Source of the DNA: a virus
DNA: 43,134 bases
Virus record (IMG/VR): IMGVR_UViG_3300021479_000035
Location: 1-43,134 of that record
Strand: one strand, 5' to 3'
The notes under the pieces are model-generated. The model searched no databases, was not told where the DNA came from, and worked only from the letters and a program-made list of their open reading frames with translations. A program made the translations under genes and the position numbers. Shown piece by piece: positions 26,083 to 35,259 of this stretch (position 1 is the stretch's first letter; each line of letters opens with the position of its first letter).

Positions 26083-28754
26083 TGAATTTTAGAGACTTGC
26101 TTGGCATAGCATTAGGCGCCGTAATTGGCGTCTTTCTTTTTGGGCAGGATGCTTTCGCGACTGTCAACGCGCCAGCGCACTATCCATCGCCGCTGACCGT
26201 TAATCCTTCCCGAACCTTCTACGTCTCCCCTAATGGTTCTGACGTGGGCGGTTGTGGAGGCGGGCCAATCGGCGCAGGCAGCAATTGCGCGACGCCGTGG
26301 GGAGCCAACAACAACATTGCTCTGACTGGCGGTGATACCGTTATGGTTCAGGGCTCGGCGCCAACAGAAACGACACTTGGTTCGTCTGGGTGGATCAACT
26401 ACAACATGGGTGGAGGGGTTACCTTCACGGATTCCGGAACGGCCAACACGCCAACTGGATACATCAACTATATCTGCACCGTAAACCATGGGTGCAAGTG
26501 GACTTGCAACAATGCTGCTTCGGATGGTTTTGCTTGCTTGAATCTGACCGGGAATTTCATTGCCTTCGACGGCATGGAAATCGATGGTGTAAACATCCAA
26601 GGCTACAACGGCTATAACAACAACAATACAAATACTTACAACGCTCCCGGTCAGCTGTTCCGCTCCAGCGGCCACCACCACATGCATCTGAACGGCATCT
26701 ATCATGGCTCCGGGGGCGGGTTCGGTTCGAGTGTCGGAACCGACTACGAATATGTCTTTGCTACTGAGCTATATGATTTTGCTGGCGTTAACAGCTGTCA
26801 CACTTCTGCATACGGGCCTGCTGCCATCAATGTGATCGGCGGCTATGTTGCTTCCGGCACGTGGGACAATCTGCCGAACCATTATCAGCTTATCGGCAAT
26901 GTCATTCATGATAGCGGAGAAACGACTGCGGAGCCCGCGGTTTCCTGTGCAGGTCAGCCGACATATCACACAGACGGGAATTGCATCTCTATCGATCATT
27001 GGTCTCAGAATGGTTATCCATACGGCGCGCTTATCGCCTATAACCTGCTCTACAATTGCGGTGGTCGCGGGATAGAGGTCAATAGTCCTACCAATGTGAC
27101 GATGATTAACAACACCGTCTGGAATGATTGCATTGATGCGACCTTTAATACTGGCACTCAGGGCGGGTGCGGGATGGCCGAAGTTGGCAGCAGTAATTTG
27201 TCTGGAACCACGGCTACCTGGAAGAATAACATTTTTTTCCGTACCGCATCTGCATCAGGAGATGCTTCGGGAAGCTATCAAACTGGCGGCTTTTCGATGC
27301 GGCTTGATGGTGGTACGGATGCCGGAATCACCAACAATGTCACGTTTGATCAAAAAGCGGGCGGTGCTTCGGTGGCATCTTTTTCCGCAGCAGACAATGC
27401 TGGCAACGTCTCGAGAATTATAGCCAATAATACCACGGGGACCGATCCGAGGCTCACCAATCCTCCGCATCAGACTTTGAGTGATTTCCAGCCTGTAGGT
27501 GGCGACACTATAGTCATTGGCAAGGGCGCCTCAACTTCGAGCATAACTCCTGTGATCGCATTTGTCACTCCTGACGGCAATCAGCCCTCCAATCCGCCAA
27601 CCATTGGTGCCTTTGTTCAGGGTTCTACTCCACCTCCCGCGCTTGGCCCTCCAGTCAGCATCAACGCTGGCGGTCCGGCTGTTGGCAGCTTTATTGCAGA
27701 CGCCGGGTCCACTGGCGGTCTCACGATTGCAAACAACCCCTCTGGAGCGGTTGATACGAGCCTAGTTGCCAATCCGGCGCCAACGCTAGTTTACCGGTCT
27801 GAGCGCTATGGCAATTTCAGCTATCAGGTAAACAATGCTGTTCCTGGGAAAACCTACGTTGTGAATGTTCACGAAACCGAAGACGTTGACAATGGCGCCA
27901 ATATCCGTGTCATGGACATTTCCATTAACGGAACTATCGTGTTCCCTTCGTTTGATATCTTTGCTGCTACCGGAGCACTTCATAAGGCTATAGTCAAAAC
28001 AGCCAACGCGGTTGCGGACACCAACGGAAACATCACTATTGCTTTTGCTCCGCATGCTGGCAGCACCGACACCAGCGCAAAAGTAGACGGCGTGGAGGTT
28101 CTCAATCCCATCCCGGCCCCGCCGTTGCCAGGCAATTTTAGCTACCAGACCGGCCGCTGGTATACGCTGGACCTGCATATTCCCTCCTCGGTTGCTCCGG
28201 TTGCTCATGCGGCCAACACGATCCGCTGCGCGCCTGCCGGTATGCGCAACACGGCGACAATCAACAATGTTTCAGCTCGGATCTACAACGCGGATGCAAG
28301 CGGTCATCTGGCTTTTGGCATCTACGGCAACGGGCCTGACAACCGTCCGGCAAATCTAGTGACCACTTCGGCCACGATGGCGACGACGCCGTCAGGGGCC
28401 GAGCCAATTGCAGCACTAGGTGCAAATGTTCAGGGAGGTCCTAGCGGCACTGGAGTGACTGACAAGTTCTGGGTCTGCTCCAACACAGATAGCGCTACGG
28501 CCTCCTTTGCCTCCGTCAGCCCAAGCGGAGGATTAACCTCCACTTTGCTAGGATCCACGACGCCAGCGAATATCCTGCAGACTAGCGGCACAAGTGCGGT
28601 CATCAGCCATCTTAGCTGCGCAGGCGCGGCGTGCAATGGCGGCACGAGCACTTTTGCCAGTGGTTTCCCGGCCAATCTTGCCGGTTCGACATGGACAGAG
28701 CAGACGACCGTGGATATGCCTATGATAGCGGTTCAATTCATATCGGTGCCATGA
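26079..28754 (+). CDS. Exported beta-helix protein with malectin-like domain
   Basis: The product has 891 residues. Residues 1-28 form a signal peptide (LLGIALGAVIGVFLFG, then QDAFA). Residues about 46-515 form a right-handed beta-helix: TFYVSPNGSDVGGCGGG, FIAFDGMEIDGVNI, HYQLIGNVIHDSGE, GIEVNSPTNVTMINNTVWND and WKNNIFFR, as in polysaccharide lyases and phage depolymerases. Residues 526-677 look like a malectin carbohydrate-binding domain (SINAGGPAVGSF, YRSERYGNFSYQV, VDGVEVLNP). Residues 684-891 resemble a fibre C-terminal domain (GRWYTLDLH). It could be a tailspike depolymerase, but the signal peptide argues for secretion. Confidence 0.75.
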   Translation: MMNFRDLLGIALGAVIGVFLFGQDAFATVNAPAHYPSPLTVNPSRTFYVSPNGSDVGGCGGGPIGAGSNCATPWGANNNIALTGGDTVMVQGSAPTETTLGSSGWINYNMGGGVTFTDSGTANTPTGYINYICTVNHGCKWTCNNAASDGFACLNLTGNFIAFDGMEIDGVNIQGYNGYNNNNTNTYNAPGQLFRSSGHHHMHLNGIYHGSGGGFGSSVGTDYEYVFATELYDFAGVNSCHTSAYGPAAINVIGGYVASGTWDNLPNHYQLIGNVIHDSGETTAEPAVSCAGQPTYHTDGNCISIDHWSQNGYPYGALIAYNLLYNCGGRGIEVNSPTNVTMINNTVWNDCIDATFNTGTQGGCGMAEVGSSNLSGTTATWKNNIFFRTASASGDASGSYQTGGFSMRLDGGTDAGITNNVTFDQKAGGASVASFSAADNAGNVSRIIANNTTGTDPRLTNPPHQTLSDFQPVGGDTIVIGKGASTSSITPVIAFVTPDGNQPSNPPTIGAFVQGSTPPPALGPPVSINAGGPAVGSFIADAGSTGGLTIANNPSGAVDTSLVANPAPTLVYRSERYGNFSYQVNNAVPGKTYVVNVHETEDVDNGANIRVMDISINGTIVFPSFDIFAATGALHKAIVKTANAVADTNGNITIAFAPHAGSTDTSAKVDGVEVLNPIPAPPLPGNFSYQTGRWYTLDLHIPSSVAPVAHAANTIRCAPAGMRNTATINNVSARIYNADASGHLAFGIYGNGPDNRPANLVTTSATMATTPSGAEPIAALGANVQGGPSGTGVTDKFWVCSNTDSATASFASVSPSGGLTSTLLGSTTPANILQTSGTSAVISHLSCAGAACNGGTSTFASGFPANLAGSTWTEQTTVDMPMIAVQFISVP

Positions 28755-28849
28755 TGAATGGCCTTCCGCCGTTTGTACTCTTAATTGTTTTTTATTTTGT
28801 AGGCGTTTTTGTGGGCTATCTCTGGGGGAGCAGAAATCCCATTAAATGA
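28751..28849 (+). CDS. 32-residue membrane peptide before portal
   Basis: The ATG overlaps the stop of the beta-helix gene and the stop overlaps the portal ATG (ATGA at both ends). The peptide MMNGLPPFVLLIVFYFVGVF ends VGYLWGSRNPIK, one membrane helix with a basic tail. The double coupling supports a real gene. Function unknown. Confidence 0.55.
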   Translation: MMNGLPPFVLLIVFYFVGVFVGYLWGSRNPIK

Positions 28850-31158
28850 CCTACGAAGCCAGCTCTACCGCAGATAACACTGATTCAGAAAGTGATCGCG
28901 GAGTAGAGTATTGGCTAACTGAGCTTGCTAAGGCACAGCGCGCTCCAGGGATGAAATCCTGGAATGAGCGGTGCAATTCCATTCATCGGCTCTATCGCGA
29001 TGACCAGACAGCGCGGCGCCGCAAGCGCCGTTATGCTATGCTCTGGTCGAACATGGAGACCATGAAACCGGCAGCTTACACCAAGCCGCCAGTTGCAGTT
29101 GTCCAGCGGCGCTATAGAGACAGCGATCCGATTGGCCGGATGGCGGTAGAAGTGCTCGAGAGGGCAATTAATTTCACATTCGAGACGAATGACTTTGATA
29201 ATCGCTTTAAGCAAGTACGTGATGATTTTCTGCTTTACGGCCGTGGCGTTGCCCGTGTCTCTTATGACCCTGTTCTTTCCACCGTGCCGGATTATGACGA
29301 TGAATCCGGCCTCGATGTTACCAGTATGGTTGGTCCTGATCAGGAAGCAACTGAACGGAAAGAGCACGCCGAAGAAGAGCAAGACCCAGGCGAAGTGCTT
29401 CAATTCGAAAACGTCAAAATAAGGTTCGTACAGCGGCAAGATTTTGTGCATCAGGAGGCCCGAACCTGGGATGAGGTTGACTGGGTTGCTTTTCGCGGAT
29501 TTCTTAACCGCGAGGGTCTTGTTGAGAGGTTTGGTGAGAAAATTGGAAACCAGATTTCCGTCAACGTCTCAGAAACCTATCGCAAGGACGACTATGATTT
29601 ATCTTCAGTAAGCGACAAGGCGGAGATATGGGAAATCTGGGATCGCTGTCATGAGGAAGTGCTTTGGATATCGAAGGGCTTCAAAGAGGTTTTAGATCGT
29701 GGATCGCCCTATCTTAAGCTCGAAGATTTCTATCCCTGTCCGCGCCCGGCTTATGGTACGCTTACGAACGAGTCCTTGGACCCCATACCGGACTATGTCT
29801 ACTATCAGGATCAGGCTGAGGAAATTGACCGTCTTACAGCCCGTATTGGAGCACTCACTGATGCCCTTAAGCTTGTTGGCTTCTATCCGGGAGGCCCGCA
29901 AGGCGACGGCGCGCCTGAAATCGAAAAGGCGCTAACCCCCGGTTATGAAAACCGCATGATTGCGGTGAAATCCTGGGATGCCTTTAAACAGGGCGGAGGA
30001 GGCCAAGGAGCGCCTATCGTCTGGTTGCCCATAGAACAAGTCGCAGAAATCCTGAAGGGCTGTGTGGAACTCCGCAAGCAGCTTGTGGACGACGTGAACC
30101 AGATCTATGGAATCAGTGACATCATGCGCGGCGACGGTCAGGCGCAGGAGACTGCGACAGCGCAGAGCATCAAAGCCCAGTACGGCTCTATTCGGATCAG
30201 AACACGTCAGCAGGAGCTAGCGCGCTTCTGCCGCGATATTTCCCGGATGACCGGCGAGATTATAGCGACACATTTCCAGCCTGAGACGCTGCTGAAAATG
30301 GTTAACATCAAGCTGCCAACTAGGCAGGATGTTATGATGCTGCAGCAAAAGCAGGCCTTAATGGCTGCTGCGCAAGCTGGACGTCAAGCTGGAATGATGG
30401 CTGCCCGCCAAGGGCTTTCAGCCAGTCCTGGCCAGGCACTTGGACAGGCTCCCCCTGCTGGTCCGCAGCTATCTATGGCGCCTGCAGGCGAGCAATCACA
30501 GCCTAGTGGTGGGTTTTCCTCGCAGGCGCCTTCTAATTCTGGTCCGACGATCGATGACGTAATGGAGCTGCTTAGGGACAATGTGCTAAGGCACTTCAGG
30601 ATTGATATCGAAGCTGATTCAACCATTGTTGGCGATGAAAGCCAGGAAAGGCAGGATCGCAATGAGTTTATTGCAAGCATTACAAAATTCATGGAGGTCT
30701 GGGGGCCTATGGTCGCCGCGGAACCTGCTTTATCTCAGTTGGCTGGTGGTCTTCTCCAGTTTGGCGTGCGCGCTTATCGCGTTGGCCGTGAGTTAGAGGA
30801 ACTGATCGAAGAGACTATTCAAAAGGCTCAGCAAATGCCTCCGCAACCGCGTGGCAAGGGTGACCAGTCCAAAGTGCAAGCTGAGATGATCAAGCTCGAG
30901 GGGACGAAGGTCAAGAGCCAGGCTGAGCTGCAAAACACTCAGATGGAGTCCCAGCAGCATGCATTCGAAGCCGGACTTAAGATGCAAACTGAGGCGATGA
31001 AACAGCGTGCCGATCAGGCCAAGATTGGAACAGAATACGCGAAGGTTGGCGCGGCGCACGCGAAAGCTGGTGCTGATCACGTAAAGGCGCAAGCTGATAT
31101 CATAAAGGCCCTCCAGCCGCCTGCGCCTGCGAGACCACAACAAGGAAACAAGCAATGA
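28846..31158 (+). CDS. Portal protein (podovirus type)
   Basis: The product has 770 residues, the size of large podovirus portals. The N-terminal body carries SWNERCNSIHRLYRDDQTAR, RRYAMLWSNMETMKPAAYTK, FETNDFDNRFKQVRDDFLLY and EIWDRCHEEVLWISKGFKEV. The stem region includes QIYGISDIMRGDGQAQETAT. Beyond residue 500 are Gln/Ala-rich helices and a long coiled coil (residues about 660-760) rich in Gln, Lys and Glu, as in the barrel of P22-like portals. It forms the dodecameric DNA gate for TerL. Position before scaffold and capsid genes fits. Confidence 0.88.
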   Translation: MTYEASSTADNTDSESDRGVEYWLTELAKAQRAPGMKSWNERCNSIHRLYRDDQTARRRKRRYAMLWSNMETMKPAAYTKPPVAVVQRRYRDSDPIGRMAVEVLERAINFTFETNDFDNRFKQVRDDFLLYGRGVARVSYDPVLSTVPDYDDESGLDVTSMVGPDQEATERKEHAEEEQDPGEVLQFENVKIRFVQRQDFVHQEARTWDEVDWVAFRGFLNREGLVERFGEKIGNQISVNVSETYRKDDYDLSSVSDKAEIWEIWDRCHEEVLWISKGFKEVLDRGSPYLKLEDFYPCPRPAYGTLTNESLDPIPDYVYYQDQAEEIDRLTARIGALTDALKLVGFYPGGPQGDGAPEIEKALTPGYENRMIAVKSWDAFKQGGGGQGAPIVWLPIEQVAEILKGCVELRKQLVDDVNQIYGISDIMRGDGQAQETATAQSIKAQYGSIRIRTRQQELARFCRDISRMTGEIIATHFQPETLLKMVNIKLPTRQDVMMLQQKQALMAAAQAGRQAGMMAARQGLSASPGQALGQAPPAGPQLSMAPAGEQSQPSGGFSSQAPSNSGPTIDDVMELLRDNVLRHFRIDIEADSTIVGDESQERQDRNEFIASITKFMEVWGPMVAAEPALSQLAGGLLQFGVRAYRVGRELEELIEETIQKAQQMPPQPRGKGDQSKVQAEMIKLEGTKVKSQAELQNTQMESQQHAFEAGLKMQTEAMKQRADQAKIGTEYAKVGAAHAKAGADHVKAQADIIKALQPPAPARPQQGNKQ

Positions 31159-31189
31159 TCTGCTTTGAAGAATGGGGAGGTCTTACCTG

Positions 31190-31468
31190 ATGGGATTACC
31201 TGTTGGACAAGACAGCTCGCCTCTGAACAGCATGCTCAATATCTCAGGCGCTACGGTTGCGAAGGTTGGCGGAGGGTTTGTCTACTCTCTTGCGGTAATT
31301 ACCGGTCCATGCAGCATTTATGATTTTGCTGCAGCCTCTGGGCAGGGGGCGGCAAATTTGATTTGGACGTCCCCTACCGCGACGGGAATATATCAGCTCA
31401 ATTTCCCGTTTAAACTGGGTTTGCTTGTAGTCCCCGCTGGCGGCACGGCTACAGTGAGTTTCCAATGA
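31190..31468 (+). CDS. Small beta-rich structural protein
   Basis: GGGGAGG lies before the ATG at 31190; 92 residues: MGLPVGQDSSPLNSMLNISG, then SIYDFAAASGQGAANLIWTS and LLVVPAGGTATVSFQ. The C-terminal phrase G(L/V)VV-PG-GT--V-(F/Y) is frequent in small capsid decoration or head-fibre proteins. It sits between portal and scaffold genes, consistent with a virion part. Confidence 0.6.
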   Translation: MGLPVGQDSSPLNSMLNISGATVAKVGGGFVYSLAVITGPCSIYDFAAASGQGAANLIWTSPTATGIYQLNFPFKLGLLVVPAGGTATVSFQ

Positions 31469-31494
31469 AACTGGCATGATGAAAGGAACGAACT

Positions 31495-31980
31495 ATGCCA
31501 TTCTACTATGACGTAACGCGGCAGGCTACCTCAAATGGCTCTGCGGGGACTGCCTCCACTCATCTCTGGGGGAAGACGATAGCCAATCAAGAAACTGTTG
31601 GCATCGGACTCATTTTGGTTGCTGGCCGGTTTGGAACCGCGGGCGGTGCACAGTTCCGTCTGAATACGAACACCGGAACAACGGCGTCTGGCGGCACGGC
31701 GAACACGCCAGGGGCAAAGAATATCCGCGGCGCTGTTGCTGCCCAAAGTGTATGGGCTGATGACACGTCGGCAATCACTGCTGGCACCACGCTCAAGCAG
31801 CGCTTGTCCATCGGCTGGGCGCAGACTGGCGGCACGGGCGGCTATCAGGCACTTGAGCCTACTGACAAGATTCAAATGATGCCCAATGCGACCAGCCCTG
31901 TTGATGTCGAATTCACTTCGGTTGCCTCCAGCGCCTCAGTGACCTTTGATCTGACGGTTGAGTTTGGCGAAGGCATCTAA
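31495..31980 (+). CDS. Structural beta-rich protein, putative
   Basis: The product has 161 residues with GAAAGGA before the ATG. It is beta-rich, Gly/Thr/Ala-rich: YYDVTRQATSNGSAGTASTH, then TIANQETVGIGLILVAGRF, RLSIGWAQTGGTGG and FDLTVEFGEGI. It has alternating strands and no catalytic pattern. It is probably a capsid decoration or minor virion protein. It is expressed with the neighbouring late genes. Confidence 0.6.
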   Translation: MPFYYDVTRQATSNGSAGTASTHLWGKTIANQETVGIGLILVAGRFGTAGGAQFRLNTNTGTTASGGTANTPGAKNIRGAVAAQSVWADDTSAITAGTTLKQRLSIGWAQTGGTGGYQALEPTDKIQMMPNATSPVDVEFTSVASSASVTFDLTVEFGEGI

Positions 31981-31983
31981 TCT

Positions 31984-32253
31984 TTGCCTCTTCCCTCAGA
32001 TACCCGCCGCAACTGGGATAGCCAGCTAGATAACAATCTCCCTGATTCACGTGTGGCTTGGTGTCCAGATCACAAGCTGGTTTATGTTGGTGGAAGGCAG
32101 CGACAGCATGTCTATTGTGCGTCTTGCGGGGAAAAGGCCGGAGTGATCAGGCCGGAATGGTTTGCCCATGTATTCTATCTGTGTGAGCCATGCTGTGAAA
32201 AATATGGATTGATCGAAGGGACAATTGAGGTGCCTGAAGCCCTCGTCCGCTAG
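31984..32253 (+). CDS. Zinc-ribbon-like small protein (TTG start)
   Basis: TTG at 31984 begins four bases after the previous stop; 89 residues. It contains a WCPDH motif, then YCASCGEKAG and FYLCEPCCEKYG, three Cys pairs spaced as in zinc ribbons. It ends in a short acidic helix. It may stabilise an assembly complex or bind nucleic acid. The start codon is unusual and the ribosome-binding site is weak. Confidence 0.6.
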   Translation: MPLPSDTRRNWDSQLDNNLPDSRVAWCPDHKLVYVGGRQRQHVYCASCGEKAGVIRPEWFAHVFYLCEPCCEKYGLIEGTIEVPEALVR

Positions 32254-32263
32254 GGAGTAAGGC

Positions 32264-33766
32264 GTGTCAAATATCACGTTCATTGCGGATGGTGGCTATA
32301 ACAGTGCAGCTGCGACCAGTGTCGCACTTACCAAGCCCGCTGGTGTAACTGCCGGTAATCTTTTAATAGCGTTTGTTGGTGCACAGGATAACAATGCCGG
32401 TGCGGGTTCAGTAACAGTTACTACGCTTGCTGGCTGGACGCGTATTATTGATAGTCCACGTACGGCAGCCTTAGGCGGTAATTTCAAGGCTATTCTTTCC
32501 ACGTTTTGGAAGGTCGCAGGAACTGCCGAGCCAGCAACTTATACATGGTCATCTGCGCTTAATGGCGGAACCCTTTCGGGCATGGATGGGAACATTCGTG
32601 CCTATGCCGGTACGAATGGCGTAGCCCCGATAAATGGCACATGCTCCGGTGCATTGGCGGGGCTTGGTGGGCCGTGTCCTTGCGGTGCCAATAACGAGAC
32701 GACCTTTGTTAAGGGTGAAAAGGCTGTCTATTGCTGCTTGGACGAAGGGAATGCAGCAAACACTACATGTTCTCCCAATTCCTTAAGTGATACCTTTACA
32801 GCCAATGGCGTATTTGAAGCGTATTCAATCGGTGATTTTGATCCGACTTCGACGCCAGCGGCGCAAAGCATTGGGCTTTCTTCCAATGGTGCTGCTACCT
32901 CAGTCGGCTTCACGATCCTTCCGGCGCCACCGCCTCTAACATCGTTTTCTGGTAGGTTTGGTCCGCGCTCTTTAGGGCGATTTGTTTTTCAGGGCTGGGA
33001 TCAGTTAGTTCCCCAGTTAGATAGGGAAAACTTTCATTTCCAGCCTCGTTTCAGTCCAGCGGGTATTAGTGGGTTCAAATACAACAGCTGGGATAAACAG
33101 CCTCCTGTAATCGATCAGGAAAACCCACATTTTGTCTTTGACTTTAAGCAAGCTGGTATTAGCGGATTCAAATACAACAGTTGGGATTATTCAGCAACAG
33201 TTTTTGATCTTGAGAACCCACACTTTATAGGACGATTTAGCCAGCCTAAATTAGGTTCATTCAGATATACGAATACTGCTGATATACCTTTAGTTTTCAT
33301 TGTTCCTGAAACCAACACTTCTTTCATTAGTCAGTTTCATCCTTCTGTTCTATCGTGGTTCAAATATAATAGCCTGGATGAAGCGTTACCGCCTATTTCG
33401 GAAACGAATGTCCATTTTGTCGGCCGGTATGGGCGCGCAGTTCTAAGGGCGTTCCAATACAACAACTGGGATCCAACGGGGCTCAATATCCCGCCGATCC
33501 TGCCACCTCCGCCACCGCCTCCAGCACTGTTGGCGACAGCAACGATTGCTGCCTATCACCGGCGGACGATACAGAAGAATTTCGACATTTCACGGGTTGT
33601 AATTGCCCCCAATGAGTTTGTCGAAGACATGGCCCTTGAGGCGCTGATCCAATTGGCCATCACTGGTGACATTATATCGATACGGGCGCTGGACAAACTT
33701 AGGGATGGGCAGGTCTCTACTTATGGAGGGTCGTTAGATTGGCGCACGCTGCAGGGACTGCAATGA
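32264..33766 (+). CDS. Virion protein with six 32-residue tandem repeats
   Basis: GTG start; 500 residues. The N-terminal domain (1-215) is a beta-sandwich: SNITFIADGGYNSAAATSVA, AGNLLIAFVGAQ, LAGWTRI and YTWSS, with an inserted Cys-rich loop at about 126-170. From 228 to 402 six repeats follow with period about 32: (R/Q)F-P--(L/I)--F(K/R)YN(S/N)WD and N-HF; clear copies include GISGFKYNSWD twice, LSWFKYNSLD and LRAFQYNNWD. A proline run at 410-420 and a helical tail end the protein. The repeats may form a fibre or a beta-propeller-like surface structure. Confidence 0.65.
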   Translation: MSNITFIADGGYNSAAATSVALTKPAGVTAGNLLIAFVGAQDNNAGAGSVTVTTLAGWTRIIDSPRTAALGGNFKAILSTFWKVAGTAEPATYTWSSALNGGTLSGMDGNIRAYAGTNGVAPINGTCSGALAGLGGPCPCGANNETTFVKGEKAVYCCLDEGNAANTTCSPNSLSDTFTANGVFEAYSIGDFDPTSTPAAQSIGLSSNGAATSVGFTILPAPPPLTSFSGRFGPRSLGRFVFQGWDQLVPQLDRENFHFQPRFSPAGISGFKYNSWDKQPPVIDQENPHFVFDFKQAGISGFKYNSWDYSATVFDLENPHFIGRFSQPKLGSFRYTNTADIPLVFIVPETNTSFISQFHPSVLSWFKYNSLDEALPPISETNVHFVGRYGRAVLRAFQYNNWDPTGLNIPPILPPPPPPPALLATATIAAYHRRTIQKNFDISRVVIAPNEFVEDMALEALIQLAITGDIISIRALDKLRDGQVSTYGGSLDWRTLQGLQ

Positions 33767-33828
33767 CCAATGGTGATGTTGTTTTGATGTTTCTGGCTGC
33801 CATAGGGGCGATGTTCTGGGAATGGTGA
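33763..33828 (+). CDS. 21-residue hydrophobic peptide, possible
   Basis: The ATG overlaps the previous stop (ATGA) and the stop overlaps the next start. The peptide MTNGDVVLMFLAAIGAMFWE ends in Trp. It fills an otherwise unused 55-base gap. Short and without homology evidence; it is one of several membrane micro-genes coupled in the late block. Confidence 0.35.
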   Translation: MTNGDVVLMFLAAIGAMFWEW

Positions 33829-34145
33829 CGTACGTCATGCGCAACGGGAAGCTGGTCATTAAACCATACCAGTCGGACAGTGCTCGCTCGCATCTTTCTG
33901 CACCAATGATTATCAAGGATAATGCTGACCCGTTTTTGTCCCATGCTGATGGCAAGGTCTACACGTCCAAGTCAGCTTATTATCGCACGCTTAAAGAGCG
34001 GGATCTTCGCATAGTTGAAGAGACGCTAGGGCCACCGCAGAATTACCAAGGCGCTCCTATTACTGAGGCCGAAATCGGGGAAGCCTATCAGAAAGTGCGT
34101 GATGGCTATAAGCCCGCGCCGCTTGAGAAGGAAGAGATAGCTTAG
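33822..34145 (+). CDS. Small charged protein before scaffold
   Basis: The product has 107 residues: MVTYVMRNGKLVIKPYQSDS, then AYYRTLKERDLRIVEETLGP and EIGEAYQKVRDGYKPAPLEK. It is helical and charged, and no family is assigned with confidence. Similar small genes between portal and scaffold of podoviruses encode assembly cofactors; that role is inferred from position. Stop and next start are two bases apart. Confidence 0.65.
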   Translation: MVTYVMRNGKLVIKPYQSDSARSHLSAPMIIKDNADPFLSHADGKVYTSKSAYYRTLKERDLRIVEETLGPPQNYQGAPITEAEIGEAYQKVRDGYKPAPLEKEEIA

Positions 34146-34147
34146 GC

Positions 34148-35248
34148 ATGGTTGATGAAATTGAAACCGAAGGCGCTCCGGCGCCTGCGGCCGATGAAGA
34201 TTTGTCGCTTACCGATGAAATAGCATCGGCTGTTGCAGGGCAGCGTGGCTCGGAACCAAAAGAAATCAAGCCGGAGCAAGCATCTCCCGAGAGCGGCGAT
34301 GAGCGCCCACGTGATGAAAAGGGTAGGTTTGCCGCTAAAACTGACGATAAAGAGGAACCGGGAGCCCCAAAGGATAGGACAGACGCCTCCCGCGGGGAGC
34401 CCACAGAAGCCAAAGAAGGGGTTCCGGCTCCAAACGTAGCTCCAGATGCCCCAAAGCCGCCAGCGGGCTTCTCTGCAGCTGCCAAGGCTCAATGGGATAA
34501 GCTACCGGATATCGTCAAGGCCGATATTGCCAAGCGTGAGGCTGATGTTGACAGAGGGTTCAAGCGCTATGAAGGGCTTGGCCGATTTGCCGAGCTCTGT
34601 GAACGCAATGGCACAACGCTGCCAACCGCTGTTGCCCAGTATAACCAGCTCGAGAACATGTTTGTCCGTGATCCTGTTGCAGGCATCACAGCAATATGTC
34701 AGCGCCTCAATATAGACCCCAGAATTCTTACGTCTGCCATGCAAGCCCAGTATGGCGGGATGCTGGGAACTCAAGCACCAGCACAACCGGCGGCTCAAAC
34801 GCCCGGTCAAAATGGGTATCAAGTGCCTCAATTCAATCATGAGGCATTGATTAACGAAGCGGTCAATCGGTTCAATCAAGCGCAGTCTGAGAGGGACACT
34901 CAATCTCAGATCAGTGCGTTCATGGCCGATCCCGCAAACAAATATTTCGAGAATGTGCGCCAGCAAATGGTAGCCGCGCTTCAAAGCGGCCAGGCGAGCA
35001 CACTCAAGGAAGCATATGAAGCTGCTCTTTGGATGAACCCAGAGACGCGGGAAATTATGCTCAAAGAAAGAAACAAACCATCATCTCAAACGCGCTCTAT
35101 CGCTGCTGTGACTCAAGCAAAAGCAGCTGCAAAAGCCGTTGGCGGCTCACCACGTCCAGGACTCAAGCCGGGCGGAGCCATAGATCCGAATTCATCGGTA
35201 ACCGACACAATCATAGCGGCAATCAACGCACAGCGTGGAACCGTATAG
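34148..35248 (+). CDS. Capsid scaffolding protein
   Basis: The product has 366 residues. The first 100 residues are acidic and disordered (GAPAPAADEDLSLTDEI). A characteristic helical core follows: PPAGFSAAAKAQWDKLPDIV, KADIAKREADVDRGFKRYEG, AVAQYNQLENMFVRDPVAGI, and a Gln-rich region with FNQAQSERDTQSQISAFMAD. The phrase (P/K)AQW-KLP--VKA-I-KREA-V--G----- is typical of podovirus scaffolds. The C-terminus is basic, where scaffolds bind the coat. The major capsid gene follows 11 bases later. Confidence 0.85.
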   Translation: MVDEIETEGAPAPAADEDLSLTDEIASAVAGQRGSEPKEIKPEQASPESGDERPRDEKGRFAAKTDDKEEPGAPKDRTDASRGEPTEAKEGVPAPNVAPDAPKPPAGFSAAAKAQWDKLPDIVKADIAKREADVDRGFKRYEGLGRFAELCERNGTTLPTAVAQYNQLENMFVRDPVAGITAICQRLNIDPRILTSAMQAQYGGMLGTQAPAQPAAQTPGQNGYQVPQFNHEALINEAVNRFNQAQSERDTQSQISAFMADPANKYFENVRQQMVAALQSGQASTLKEAYEAALWMNPETREIMLKERNKPSSQTRSIAAVTQAKAAAKAVGGSPRPGLKPGGAIDPNSSVTDTIIAAINAQRGTV

Positions 35249-35259
35249 GAGTTTAGCAA

